Shown one piece after another: positions 36,832-45,643 of a stretch of 64,000 nt of DNA. The stretch is from an uncultured Alistipes sp. (GTDB lineage Bacteria; Bacteroidota; Bacteroidia; Bacteroidales; Rikenellaceae), in contig UQDC01000011.1 in assembly GCA_900539755.1 (NCBI GenBank), positions 3,632-67,631 of the forward strand. Reading direction: 5' to 3'. Position 1 is the stretch's first letter. The number at the start of each line of letters is the position of its first letter. The notes under the pieces are model-generated. The model was not told the origin of the DNA. It did no database searches and saw only the letters and a list, made by a program, of their open reading frames with translations. The position numbers and the translations under genes were made by a program.

Positions 36832-37731
36832 ATGCATTTTTCATTCATTCGTTTTATGAAAACCACGGTTGCAGCCGGGTGCCTATCTTTGATAGGCCTA
36901 AGTGCAGAGGCACAAACCAAGCCGTTTGAATTGAAACTTTGGTCCTCTACTCCTCCGGGAGTGAGCGGAATCACCAGCGAGGAGCGTGTTGACGAAAACG
37001 GTTTGCTTCACAATGTTACAGAACCTTCACTATTCGTTTATCCGGCAAATCCCGCCAAAAACACCGGTATTTCCGTCATGATTGCCCCTGGAGGCGGTTA
37101 TGCTTTTTTGGCTATTGATCACGAAGGCAAGGATATTGCCAAATGGCTTGCCGAAAACGGTATCACAGGAATCGTTCTGAAATATCGTATCCCCAATGGT
37201 CATCATGCTATTCCTCTGAGTGATGCACAACAAGGGATGCGTGTCATTCGCGAGCACGCCCAGGAGTGGAAAATTGACCCGAATAAAGTCGGAGTGATGG
37301 GCTCTTCTGCCGGTGGCCATCTGGCATCGACCCTGATGACCCATTTCGATGCAGAGACTCGTCCCGATTTCGGCGTATTGTTCTACCCGGTTATCACCTT
37401 TGCAGACAGCCTGACCCATCGCGGTTCAGTGAAAAATCTGGCCGGAGAGAACCTCACTTCGCAACTGCGTGAATACTATTCCAACGAAAAACAGGTCACG
37501 GCACAAACGCCACGAACCCTTCTGATTCTGTCGGATGATGACCGCACTGTCCCAGCTCAAAACAGTACGATGTTTTACAATGCACTTAAGAGCTGGCAGG
37601 TCCCCGCTACGATGTATGTTTTTCCAACAGACGGACACGGATGGGGCTTCCGCTCATCATTCCGGTTCCACGATGTGATGAAAGAGTTACTACTCGACTG
37701 GCTGTTAAACGACGCTACTGCCAACCGATAA
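36832..37731 (+). CDS. Secreted alpha/beta hydrolase, acetyl-xylan-esterase-like
   Basis: A 299-residue exported esterase. Signal peptide to about residue 28 (SAEAQ); an internal ATG at 36856 would also give a signal peptide, so the start is either. Oxyanion region VMIAPGGGYAFLA, nucleophile in VGVMGSSAGGHLAS (GxSxG), acid in LLILSDDDRTVP and catalytic His in FPTDGHGWGFR. Members of this BD-FAE/acetyl-xylan-esterase-like group remove acetyl or feruloyl groups from plant polysaccharides. Located between two rhamnosidases, it probably deacetylates rhamnose- or galacturonate-bearing substrate. Confidence 0.8.
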   Translation: MHFSFIRFMKTTVAAGCLSLIGLSAEAQTKPFELKLWSSTPPGVSGITSEERVDENGLLHNVTEPSLFVYPANPAKNTGISVMIAPGGGYAFLAIDHEGKDIAKWLAENGITGIVLKYRIPNGHHAIPLSDAQQGMRVIREHAQEWKIDPNKVGVMGSSAGGHLASTLMTHFDAETRPDFGVLFYPVITFADSLTHRGSVKNLAGENLTSQLREYYSNEKQVTAQTPRTLLILSDDDRTVPAQNSTMFYNALKSWQVPATMYVFPTDGHGWGFRSSFRFHDVMKELLLDWLLNDATANR

Positions 37732-37918
37732 TGTTATTGAGTTGAGGACTTAGCCCAAACTCCCAAGCGAATCGATAAAAACCTGAGGGGTATGTTCGTC
37801 CTGTAGTCATCAAAGAATCTTTGTAAGATAAACAGGAGTAACCATTTTTAATATACAAAATGTGTGTTGCCCAATCGTCTAGCGATAAAATACTCCAAAA
37901 CAAACAACATCTAATTAT

Positions 37919-40156
37919 ATGAGACAACTACTGCGTACCGGACTACTTTTATTGGCAGGATGGTTCCTGACGCCCCAAGTACAGGCACAGCCCGTATCAT
38001 TTCAAAAAGCTGTCCCCATATGGATTGCAGAGCAACAGACCACACCCAACCTCACAGCCAGTTTCCGTGCCATGATTCCATGGAATGGGAATTCGGACAT
38101 GCAACTGCGCATAACCGCTCACAGCGATTATCGGGCCTATGTGAATGGGACTTTCCTCGGCCATGGACCATGTGTTGCGGGCAAAGGATATTACCGTGTC
38201 GATGAATACGATCTGAAACCCTATCTGAAAGAGGGCGAAAACCTACTTGCCATTGAAGTTGCGGGCTATAACGTTCCCAACTTTTATATTATGAATGCGC
38301 CATCGTTCCTGCAGGCCGAAGTAACGTCAGACGGACAGGTCGTTGCAGCAACAGCTACCGGCAAATGGAACGAAGTAGCCATTCCATTCGAAGGGGCTGT
38401 ATTGGGACAACGCCTTGCCGATGCTCCGAAATTCAGTTTTCAACGTACATATCGTGAATTGTACAAATTAGAACCGGGATATAATGCTTGGTTGACCGAT
38501 CCCGATTCACCGCTTTTCGTCCCTTCGAAATTGGAGGAGACCGATCATAAAAACCTGATCGCACGTCGGGTTAAATATCCCGATTATTCGATTCGTTATG
38601 CGACAGACACTCTTCCCAACAACATTTTCAAATTCGAGTGCAACTCCACCGGCTTCCTCGGTGCAAAGTTCGAAGTACGCACCCCATCCAAAGTGGCTTT
38701 CATTTGGGACGAACTGCTGACCGAAGGCAAGATCAAACGCCGCATGTCATTTGACGGTCGCATGGAGTTCGAATTGGCTCCTGGTGAGTACATCATCGAA
38801 TCATTCGAACCCTATACCATGCAGTATATGCAAGCTGTAATCGAAGAGGGGGATTGCAAAGTGAGTGACGTTTATCTCCGTCAGTATGTCAACTCGGATG
38901 TATCACGTGCCAAATTTGCGTGTGACAACGAAGGCATCAACAAGATATACAAAGCAGCTGTCGAGACCTACAAACAGAACGCTTTGGATATTTTTATGGA
39001 CTGTCCTTCACGTGAGCGTGCAGGTTGGCTGTGCGACAGCTACTTCACCTCTCGAATCGCATTCGATCTTTCTGGGAACCACTTGATTGAAACCAACTTT
39101 TTGGAAAACTTCCTGTTGCCTGAAAAATTCGATCACATCCCGGAAGGAATGTTGCCGATGTGCTATCCGTCAGATCACGTTAACGGCAATTTCATTCCGA
39201 ACTGGGCCATGTGGTTCGTGATCGAGTTGGAAGAGTACCTCGAACGCAGCAACGACCAGGAGATGATTGCCGCATTGGAACCACGTGTGAATGCTCTGCT
39301 CGACTATTTTAGCCGTTATGAGAACGAATACGAACTGCTCGAAGGTCTTGAGAAATGGGTATTCCTCGAATGGTCAAAGGCCAATTCATTCGTACAGGAT
39401 GTCAACTACCCGACCAACATGCTCTACGCCAAAATGCTTCAGGTGGCAGGCAAATTGTATGACAAACCAGAATTAGTAAAAAAGGCCGAGCGTATTCAAA
39501 ATGTAATTCGCGAACAATCGTTCGACGGACAATTCTTCATTGACAACGCAATTCGCGAAAATGGCAAATTGGTTCCTCAACCCAAAAATCGCACGGAGAC
39601 CTGCCAATACTATGCCTTCTTCTGCGGCACGGCCACTGCAGAGCGCTATCCTGAACTCTTCAAGATTCTTTGTGAAGATTTCGGTCCCAATCGTCAGGAA
39701 TTGGGAGCTTATCCCGAAATTTACCCGGCCAATGCATTTATCGGCACCTATCTGCGTATGGAGATGTTAGCTGAATATGGTTTGGTACAGCAGATGCTGG
39801 ACGAATCCGTGGAGCAATACCTCTACATGGCCAATATGACTGGCACTCTGTGGGAAAATCTGACTCCACACGCCAGCTGCAACCACGGTTTTGCGGCCCA
39901 CATCGCACACATGTTCTATCGTGACTTGTTAGGGTTGACAAAGGTCGATCCGATCCACAAAAAGCTGCATGTAGTTTTCAATGCATCAAATTTGAAACAG
40001 TGCAGCGGCACGATTCCTGTTGGCGATGACGAGATCTCTTTAGCTTGGGAGAAGAAGGGGAAACGTCTCTATTATACCCTGAACGTTCCTGACAATTTCG
40101 AGGTTGAGATCACCAACAAGACTGACTTGAAATTGGTTGATCGCAATGACGATTAA
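37919..40156 (+). CDS. Second GH78-type alpha-L-rhamnosidase
   Basis: A 745-residue exported enzyme (signal peptide to about residue 24, VQAQ). The jelly-roll part has YRAYVNGTFLGHGP; the (alpha/alpha)6 barrel carries the GH78 acid motif as DCPSRERAGWLCDSYF; the C-terminal sandwich ends KKGKRLYYTLNVP. It differs enough from the neighbour at 34492 to suggest another linkage preference. Upstream, the palindrome CAAAGAATCTTTG (37811-37823) partly resembles the TCAAAGATTC motif of this locus. A bidirectional terminator follows. Confidence 0.82.
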   Translation: MRQLLRTGLLLLAGWFLTPQVQAQPVSFQKAVPIWIAEQQTTPNLTASFRAMIPWNGNSDMQLRITAHSDYRAYVNGTFLGHGPCVAGKGYYRVDEYDLKPYLKEGENLLAIEVAGYNVPNFYIMNAPSFLQAEVTSDGQVVAATATGKWNEVAIPFEGAVLGQRLADAPKFSFQRTYRELYKLEPGYNAWLTDPDSPLFVPSKLEETDHKNLIARRVKYPDYSIRYATDTLPNNIFKFECNSTGFLGAKFEVRTPSKVAFIWDELLTEGKIKRRMSFDGRMEFELAPGEYIIESFEPYTMQYMQAVIEEGDCKVSDVYLRQYVNSDVSRAKFACDNEGINKIYKAAVETYKQNALDIFMDCPSRERAGWLCDSYFTSRIAFDLSGNHLIETNFLENFLLPEKFDHIPEGMLPMCYPSDHVNGNFIPNWAMWFVIELEEYLERSNDQEMIAALEPRVNALLDYFSRYENEYELLEGLEKWVFLEWSKANSFVQDVNYPTNMLYAKMLQVAGKLYDKPELVKKAERIQNVIREQSFDGQFFIDNAIRENGKLVPQPKNRTETCQYYAFFCGTATAERYPELFKILCEDFGPNRQELGAYPEIYPANAFIGTYLRMEMLAEYGLVQQMLDESVEQYLYMANMTGTLWENLTPHASCNHGFAAHIAHMFYRDLLGLTKVDPIHKKLHVVFNASNLKQCSGTIPVGDDEISLAWEKKGKRLYYTLNVPDNFEVEITNKTDLKLVDRNDD

Positions 40157-40200
40157 TAGTGTACGGGATTACATTTCACGACACTATGTATTTCAACGAC

Positions 40201-40238
40201 AAAAAAGAGAGCCTGCTATTAAGCAGGCTCTCTTTTTT
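40201..40238. terminator. Bidirectional terminator
   Basis: A perfect 17-bp stem (40201-40217 with 40222-40238), 4-nt loop, six A on the left and six T on the right, between convergent genes ending at 40156 and 40333. Confidence 0.92.
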
Positions 40239-40332
40239 ATTACTCTTACACTAACAAGGTGTGTCGCTTTCGCTTCTCTTGCAACACGTCCTCTTTTTGC
40301 AGCGTGCCACACTTGAGTAAAAGCGAGTTTGA

Positions 40333-40911
40333 CTATTTCGTTTTCCACGACTTTAGCACGTTATAAACTGATCCGGCCCAATAATTCCGCAGTCCGAACC
40401 CTCCTGCTTTAGCAGTTACCGTGCGGGAAAGAATGATGTTACGATTAGCTATATCAAAAAAGACCACTTGATAGGTACCTTTACCAATCCCTTTATTTAA
40501 GGTCAATGCAATAAATACAACACCTGTTCCTTCGCCTTGAGGCAATTCGTAACTTGTAATCAGTTTTTGGATCTCCTCTTCTGAAACATTATTTTCCTCA
40601 TTACTCATACTTAGCAGATCTGCATAATCACACGCTTGATTATGAGTTTGTGTAGGAGTAATATTGAGTCCTGCTACTGGAATACGAAAAGCTTTTGCAA
40701 AATCATATTTAGAAGGTTCATCAATCAACAATTGGTTGATTCGAGGAAAAACTGCAGCAAATTCTTGTGCCGTTTCATCGGCTCCAATCACTTTAGCCAA
40801 CGAGAAATCCACTCCATAAACGTAAAGATCCTTAACCTCAGCTAATTCAGGCTGAGCATTCGTGCTCCAGGCAAAGCCTAAAGCAGCAATCAACAACAAC
40901 AGTTTTTTCAT
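40333..40911 (-). CDS. Exported protein of unknown function
   Basis: A 192-residue protein with a clear Sec signal (MKKLLLLIAALGFAWSTNAQ). Mature part has VKDLYVYGVDFSLAKVIG near the start and GKGTYQVVFFDIANRNIILS with AGGFGLRNYWAGSVYNVLKSW at the end. The pattern recalls uncharacterised Bacteroidetes periplasmic proteins; I do not recognise a function. It lies between the glycan locus and the polyene cluster, on the same strand as the latter but separated by 238 bases, so its membership there is doubtful. Confidence 0.75.
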   Translation of the reverse strand: MKKLLLLIAALGFAWSTNAQPELAEVKDLYVYGVDFSLAKVIGADETAQEFAAVFPRINQLLIDEPSKYDFAKAFRIPVAGLNITPTQTHNQACDYADLLSMSNEENNVSEEEIQKLITSYELPQGEGTGVVFIALTLNKGIGKGTYQVVFFDIANRNIILSRTVTAKAGGFGLRNYWAGSVYNVLKSWKTK

Positions 40912-41149
40912 GACAAATCGGTATTAGTTAAACAAAGAAGGCTGATCCATGTCCATACATCTCCGTATACGCGTAACTAACTCAAACGTTTACATTCTAT
41001 TTTTCGATCAATGAATTACGCCATCCACCCAGTATTGCACAAAGAGCTCACCAGCAAAATACGGCTCATCCAATACCTCAGAATCATTACGAATGATACG
41101 CAAAAACAGCCCTAGAATTAAGGCTTCTCTGTTACTGCAGTCACTTCGA

Positions 41150-42463
41150 TTAATGATAAATATTGTTACGCAAGTCCAAATATTTCACAGCCTTACGGCT
41201 AGTAGGCGGCATTTGCAATTTAGCAATAAGTTCGGTAGGTTCAAACAGAATATCGGGGGCGACACGCACTTTTGAACGAAAAACATCTTTTATTCGTTTC
41301 ACCAACTCATCGCTATGATCTTTACTACCCACCTTAATTTGCACTTGATCTGTTCCCAAAGAGTTGGTAAAGACCTCGACAATATAGTTTTCAACCTCCG
41401 GAATATTATCCAGAATATCAAATAGTGCGGGCGGATACAGCGTCGTGCCTTTATATTTGATCATCTGTCCTTTACGGCCGAGCAGCGAGCTCAAACGAAT
41501 GGTATTGCGACCGCAACCGCACGCCCCGGAATAGTGTCGACAAATATCGCCTGTTTTAAAACGCAACAAGGGCATCCCACGCACGCCCAAAGTGGTAATT
41601 GTCACTTCACCCGGCTCCCCCTCTGGAACAGGTCGATTCTCATCATCAAGAAATTCAACAATAATCAGATCCGGTGGCAGATGGCCTCCTTGATGGCAGG
41701 CACATTCTGTAAATGAAGTTTGCATCTCTGTCGAAGCATAAGTAGAATAGAGCTCCAACTCAGGCCACCTCTCCTGAATCTTACGGCCAAGAGTATTCAG
41801 TTCAAAATTATCCGGTAATCGCAATCCTTCACCTATACAGATTGCCTTACGTAACGGACAATTTCGGTAATCAAACCCATTGGCTTCGGCATAATCAGTC
41901 AATTTGAGTAAAAAAGAGGGGATAACCATACATGCTGTAGGCGCGATACGACGGACGGTATCCCATTGCAATTCAGGAATGCCATTCCCCACACGAGTAA
42001 CGCCACACCCCAACTTTCTGGCTCCGAGGAAATAGGCCAACCCTGCCATAAACCGGCGATCAATCGTGACCATCAACTGAATAATGTCATCGGGAGTACA
42101 ACCGACTGTTGCAAATGACAATGCCTCGTTATAGGCCAATCGATCGAGATCCTCTTCAGTCAAAGCAAAGGTAACAGGATCTCCCAATGTTCCGGAAGTT
42201 GTTACATAATCAATCACCTCACGACGCGAAACGCACAAGAAATCATCGTTTTGTTGTTGCAAATCCTTTTTGGTTGTCACAGGTAATTGCCGCAGATCCT
42301 CCAACGTACGAATATCCCGAATATCGACACCTTCGTTTCGGAACATGGCCTGATAAAAACGTGAATGATCCGCCAAATAGCGGAGTTCCTCACGCAACCG
42401 CTCCTCCTGAAATTTCTTTATCTCTTCAGGAGCTGCAAATTGAATTTGTGAATTTCGTATCAT
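41150..42463 (-). CDS. PaaK-like aryl-CoA/acyl ligase
   Basis: A 437-residue adenylate-forming enzyme of the phenylacetate-CoA ligase type. Core motifs: VTTSGTLGDPVTFALT (the P-loop-like Ser/Thr/Gly region), LYSTYASTEMQTSF, and RFKTGDICRHY near the hinge, with a Cys-rich CGCGRN segment and the C-terminal GRKGQMIKYKGTTLYP lid. In aryl polyene and flexirubin pathways such a ligase activates the aryl starter, here presumably 4-coumarate from the ammonia-lyase at the other end. Last gene of the cluster; overlaps the Ntn hydrolase gene by 4 bases. Confidence 0.8.
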   Translation of the reverse strand: MIRNSQIQFAAPEEIKKFQEERLREELRYLADHSRFYQAMFRNEGVDIRDIRTLEDLRQLPVTTKKDLQQQNDDFLCVSRREVIDYVTTSGTLGDPVTFALTEEDLDRLAYNEALSFATVGCTPDDIIQLMVTIDRRFMAGLAYFLGARKLGCGVTRVGNGIPELQWDTVRRIAPTACMVIPSFLLKLTDYAEANGFDYRNCPLRKAICIGEGLRLPDNFELNTLGRKIQERWPELELYSTYASTEMQTSFTECACHQGGHLPPDLIIVEFLDDENRPVPEGEPGEVTITTLGVRGMPLLRFKTGDICRHYSGACGCGRNTIRLSSLLGRKGQMIKYKGTTLYPPALFDILDNIPEVENYIVEVFTNSLGTDQVQIKVGSKDHSDELVKRIKDVFRSKVRVAPDILFEPTELIAKLQMPPTSRKAVKYLDLRNNIYH

Positions 42464-44148
42464 AGTTTTTCGATTTTACGTTCAATTTCCTGACGTTCGC
42501 GCTCACGGGGAATTTCCAGTTGCAGGGCTCGTTCCCAACAATGACGCGCATCATCTTTACATCCGAGCATGACATAATAGTCACCGCACAATGCCCAAGT
42601 TCCCCAAAAGTTCGGGTTACTGTTTTGCAAGGAGTCGAGCAAATTCTGCCGGGAGCCATCGTGTTGAGCAATCGCCTGCCGTAACTGTTCAGCAGAGGTC
42701 CGATAACAAACAATCCGAGGATAGTCCTCTCGTAAGAAACGTTGATCTGCCGGGATACACAACTGCGGCACATCGAGCCGACTTATTGTATCAATTCGTG
42801 CAGGTTCATTCGATTCGTCAGTAGCAAATATGCGATGCAGATCATAGCAGACAAAAGCTCCGGTTTGCCAAGGAGCAGTCGATACCCACATCAGGCCTTT
42901 AGCCGGTTCGAAAATCACACCATGGTGAGCAATAGCCTGATTCAGGGACTTTTCATTGGTCAGTCCTATATCTGTCCCTCCATGTCCATACCGGTTGCGC
43001 AAGATGGATGCGACCTTCGGAGGAGAGAGCGGAGCGAGAGAGTCAATCAATTCGCCCAGCCGTTCAAAACGATAGTAGCTGTCCGTAGTGGCGATGTTCT
43101 CCAGATTGTCAGGGTCGTCAGCAAAAGTTTCCGATTGATAATGGTTCGTACAACGGATGTAATTATCCGAACTTGCGAACAGGGCTGTACGATGTGGCGT
43201 CTTTTCAATGATTGCTGCCTTACCGTCACGTGCCGACGCGATCAATAGCGATTCAGAAACAAAGGTTTGCGTCGTATCGGCAATAGCCAATGCCTCATCA
43301 ATTGTAGCGGCATATTGCAAAATGGTTCGCGCGAGGATCGAAATTGGAGTAGCAGCTCGCGTTGGGATAGAGCCTTTGGCCGCATTCAATGTAATGGTCA
43401 ACCCCTCACTGTTCATCCCCGAAAGAACGCCAGTCATACCGGGCCATCCTACCGAAGCGAAGGCATATCCATGCTCCGGACGGCAAAAGGTGATCAATTT
43501 GTTCCGGGCGAAATCATCTCCGACATAAAAGTCAAAATTACGCCCCACCAACAAGGATGAATCAGCGCTACGATCACCCCATACAGCAAAGGAACTGCAC
43601 CCTACCAACATATACTCCTGCATCGCATGACCAATATCGTGGGCAGCATGGTAATTGAGTTGACGCTGATAGGGTGTCCCGATCGCATCGAACTCGTGCG
43701 AGCAAGATTGCGACATAGCGTATATTTCCAGGCGATTCTCTTCCGGAACGTATTCTCCCAAATTGCGATTAAAAATGGTTATTAACACCTTGAGGAAACT
43801 CAAATAGCGGTCTGATGGCACGATACGATGGATCTGATCGACAAAGACCTGTTCCTGGTAGTGCATCAGATCCCGCAGCAGGGCCCCCGATTCGGCACCA
43901 CGCGTCAGTGCATCCCCACCTGTAGTCAACTCCCACAAACCGGCCGGATTCCAGCGCAGAGTTGATCCACCACACCGCATCACGCTATCTTGCTGCTGCA
44001 CGGGGTATTGGGACAAACCCACTGTGCAGTTTGGATCGCCCATATCGGCCGACCAATAGAGGCCCAATGCTGTGCCAACTAAAATAAGCACCAACGCGAC
44101 TACTCCTATGGAAAACCATTTCAGCGTTTTGAACAATTTTCTAAGCAT
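42460..44148 (-). CDS. Membrane-anchored C45-type Ntn hydrolase/acyltransferase
   Basis: About 562 residues from the ATG at 44148, which overlaps the preceding stop by 8 bases; an ATG 33 bases upstream is also possible. An N-terminal transmembrane helix (FSIGVVALVLILVGTALGLY) anchors it. The centre carries a candidate nucleophile Cys in LVGCSSFAVWG, then NFDFYVGDDFARNK, MTGVLSGMNSEGLTIT and TRAATPISILARTIL, the pattern of the acyl-CoA:6-APA acyltransferase/C45 family. The nucleophile is not at the N-terminus of the nascent chain, so self-cleavage would be needed. The last 60 residues look TPR-like. A role in amide or ester transfer to the polyene is inferred. Confidence 0.7.
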   Translation of the reverse strand: MLRKLFKTLKWFSIGVVALVLILVGTALGLYWSADMGDPNCTVGLSQYPVQQQDSVMRCGGSTLRWNPAGLWELTTGGDALTRGAESGALLRDLMHYQEQVFVDQIHRIVPSDRYLSFLKVLITIFNRNLGEYVPEENRLEIYAMSQSCSHEFDAIGTPYQRQLNYHAAHDIGHAMQEYMLVGCSSFAVWGDRSADSSLLVGRNFDFYVGDDFARNKLITFCRPEHGYAFASVGWPGMTGVLSGMNSEGLTITLNAAKGSIPTRAATPISILARTILQYAATIDEALAIADTTQTFVSESLLIASARDGKAAIIEKTPHRTALFASSDNYIRCTNHYQSETFADDPDNLENIATTDSYYRFERLGELIDSLAPLSPPKVASILRNRYGHGGTDIGLTNEKSLNQAIAHHGVIFEPAKGLMWVSTAPWQTGAFVCYDLHRIFATDESNEPARIDTISRLDVPQLCIPADQRFLREDYPRIVCYRTSAEQLRQAIAQHDGSRQNLLDSLQNSNPNFWGTWALCGDYYVMLGCKDDARHCWERALQLEIPRERERQEIERKIEKL

Positions 44149-45643
44149 AGCCAATTTTTTTAGCCAAATACTCCTCTCCAAGCAGTTCGCTGCAGGTAAA
44201 AGCAGCCGAAACAGTCACCCCCAGCATACCATGTACATTCAGGTTTTGTCCGGTAAGCAACAGATTACTAATACGCGACCGAATAGGGATCATCGAGGAG
44301 AGCGGACGATTAAAATCCTTTTGCAGTCCATAAGCACTTCCTTCCGGAACAGAGGTATAATCCCAATAAGTCAACGGTGTCGAAGTATAAATTTCAGCTG
44401 CAGCACGACGCAAACCGGGAATATATTGCTCAGCAAAATGGATCGTTGCTTCGGCATAGCGGGCTTTGAATTGTTCATAGGATTCTCCCCTTCGTCCGGA
44501 ACGGGTACCTGCCCATGCTGCGACCTGATCAAAAGACATCGGCACTAACAAAGAGACTACATCAGCCCACTGATTATCTGTAGCAGGCTGAATACTCACC
44601 ACCACAACCGGCAACTTACAATTCTCGAATTCGGCATCAAGATTCCATACATCTGAACTGTTATACAGATATAGATTACAATGACGATTCGGCATTGCTC
44701 CCTGACGCATCAACAGATAGACTGAGAAAAATCCATAGGTATTAGGCAACGCTTGTAACCGATTAAGAAAGACACGTTTGAGCAGAGAGGATGAATCCAA
44801 TAATTTGAACGTTTGAGCCGGAGCTATATCGGAAATAACCCAACGTGCTGTCAAGGCATGCTCGCCGCCATTAAGCTCGACCCTGCTGATCTGATCACCA
44901 GACAACGCCAGCCTGGTTACCTCGGCCCGAGTGATCAACTCGCCACCACAACTGCGAATACGATCAGCCAAAGCATCAGCTAACAACTGTGTGCCACCGA
45001 CAAAGACAGATGCACCTTCAACATTCGAACTGGTAATAATGGCGTGGTGATAGAGCGGAGAGACCTCACGACGCCCGGCATATAGCTGTACAGTTCCTGC
45101 CAGCACCTGTCTCAACAAAGGATCTTTCACCAATAAATCAATCGTCTTAGCAGCAGACATACCGAAATAAATTCCTCCTCCGGATGAGATTTTACCTAAA
45201 CGCAAGGTGTCGGGTGCAATGGAACTTCCCACATGTTGCAACATCTGGCAATAGGAGTCAATACCTTCACGCTCCTGCGGAAAATCAGCCAAGAGTGTTT
45301 CACGAAACCGGTCATATCCAATAGCATGTCGGAACTCACGCCCAGCCAAATAGATTCGATCGAATCCTGCAGGATCAAGGCTACGAATATCCAGTTTAGG
45401 TAAGACACCCAGATATTTCAAGTACTGATGCATGACCTGTCCCTCTTGCAAGCTGCCGACATAATGGATTCCTGTATCAACCAACCAGCGCCCACGCCGA
45501 AAAGATTGTAAACAGCCTCCAAGTACCGTTCCTTTTTCAACGACACAAACGCGCATGCCCTCTGCTGCCAAAATAGTACCGCAGGTCAAGCCCCCCATTC
45601 CACTACCAATAATTACTACGTCATAATCATACTGAGTGCTCAT
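44141..45643 (-). CDS. CrtI/phytoene-desaturase-like FAD oxidoreductase
   Basis: A 500-residue flavoprotein. The N-terminal Rossmann motif VVIIGSGMGGLTCGTILA binds FAD; VVEKGTVLGGCLQSFRR and VDTGIHYVG follow as in the CrtI/retinol-saturase family. The C-terminus has the second FAD contact with LLLTGQNLNVHGMLGVT. Homologues desaturate, isomerise or saturate polyenes, so a polyene-modifying role is likely. It overlaps the exporter gene by 4 bases and the Ntn hydrolase gene by 8. Confidence 0.82.
   Translation of the reverse strand: MSTQYDYDVVIIGSGMGGLTCGTILAAEGMRVCVVEKGTVLGGCLQSFRRGRWLVDTGIHYVGSLQEGQVMHQYLKYLGVLPKLDIRSLDPAGFDRIYLAGREFRHAIGYDRFRETLLADFPQEREGIDSYCQMLQHVGSSIAPDTLRLGKISSGGGIYFGMSAAKTIDLLVKDPLLRQVLAGTVQLYAGRREVSPLYHHAIITSSNVEGASVFVGGTQLLADALADRIRSCGGELITRAEVTRLALSGDQISRVELNGGEHALTARWVISDIAPAQTFKLLDSSSLLKRVFLNRLQALPNTYGFFSVYLLMRQGAMPNRHCNLYLYNSSDVWNLDAEFENCKLPVVVVSIQPATDNQWADVVSLLVPMSFDQVAAWAGTRSGRRGESYEQFKARYAEATIHFAEQYIPGLRRAAAEIYTSTPLTYWDYTSVPEGSAYGLQKDFNRPLSSMIPIRSRISNLLLTGQNLNVHGMLGVTVSAAFTCSELLGEEYLAKKIGYA

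Noticed and set aside
30805..40156. Classical polysaccharide utilisation locus
   Set aside because: No SusC/SusD pair or hybrid two-component regulator is in the window.
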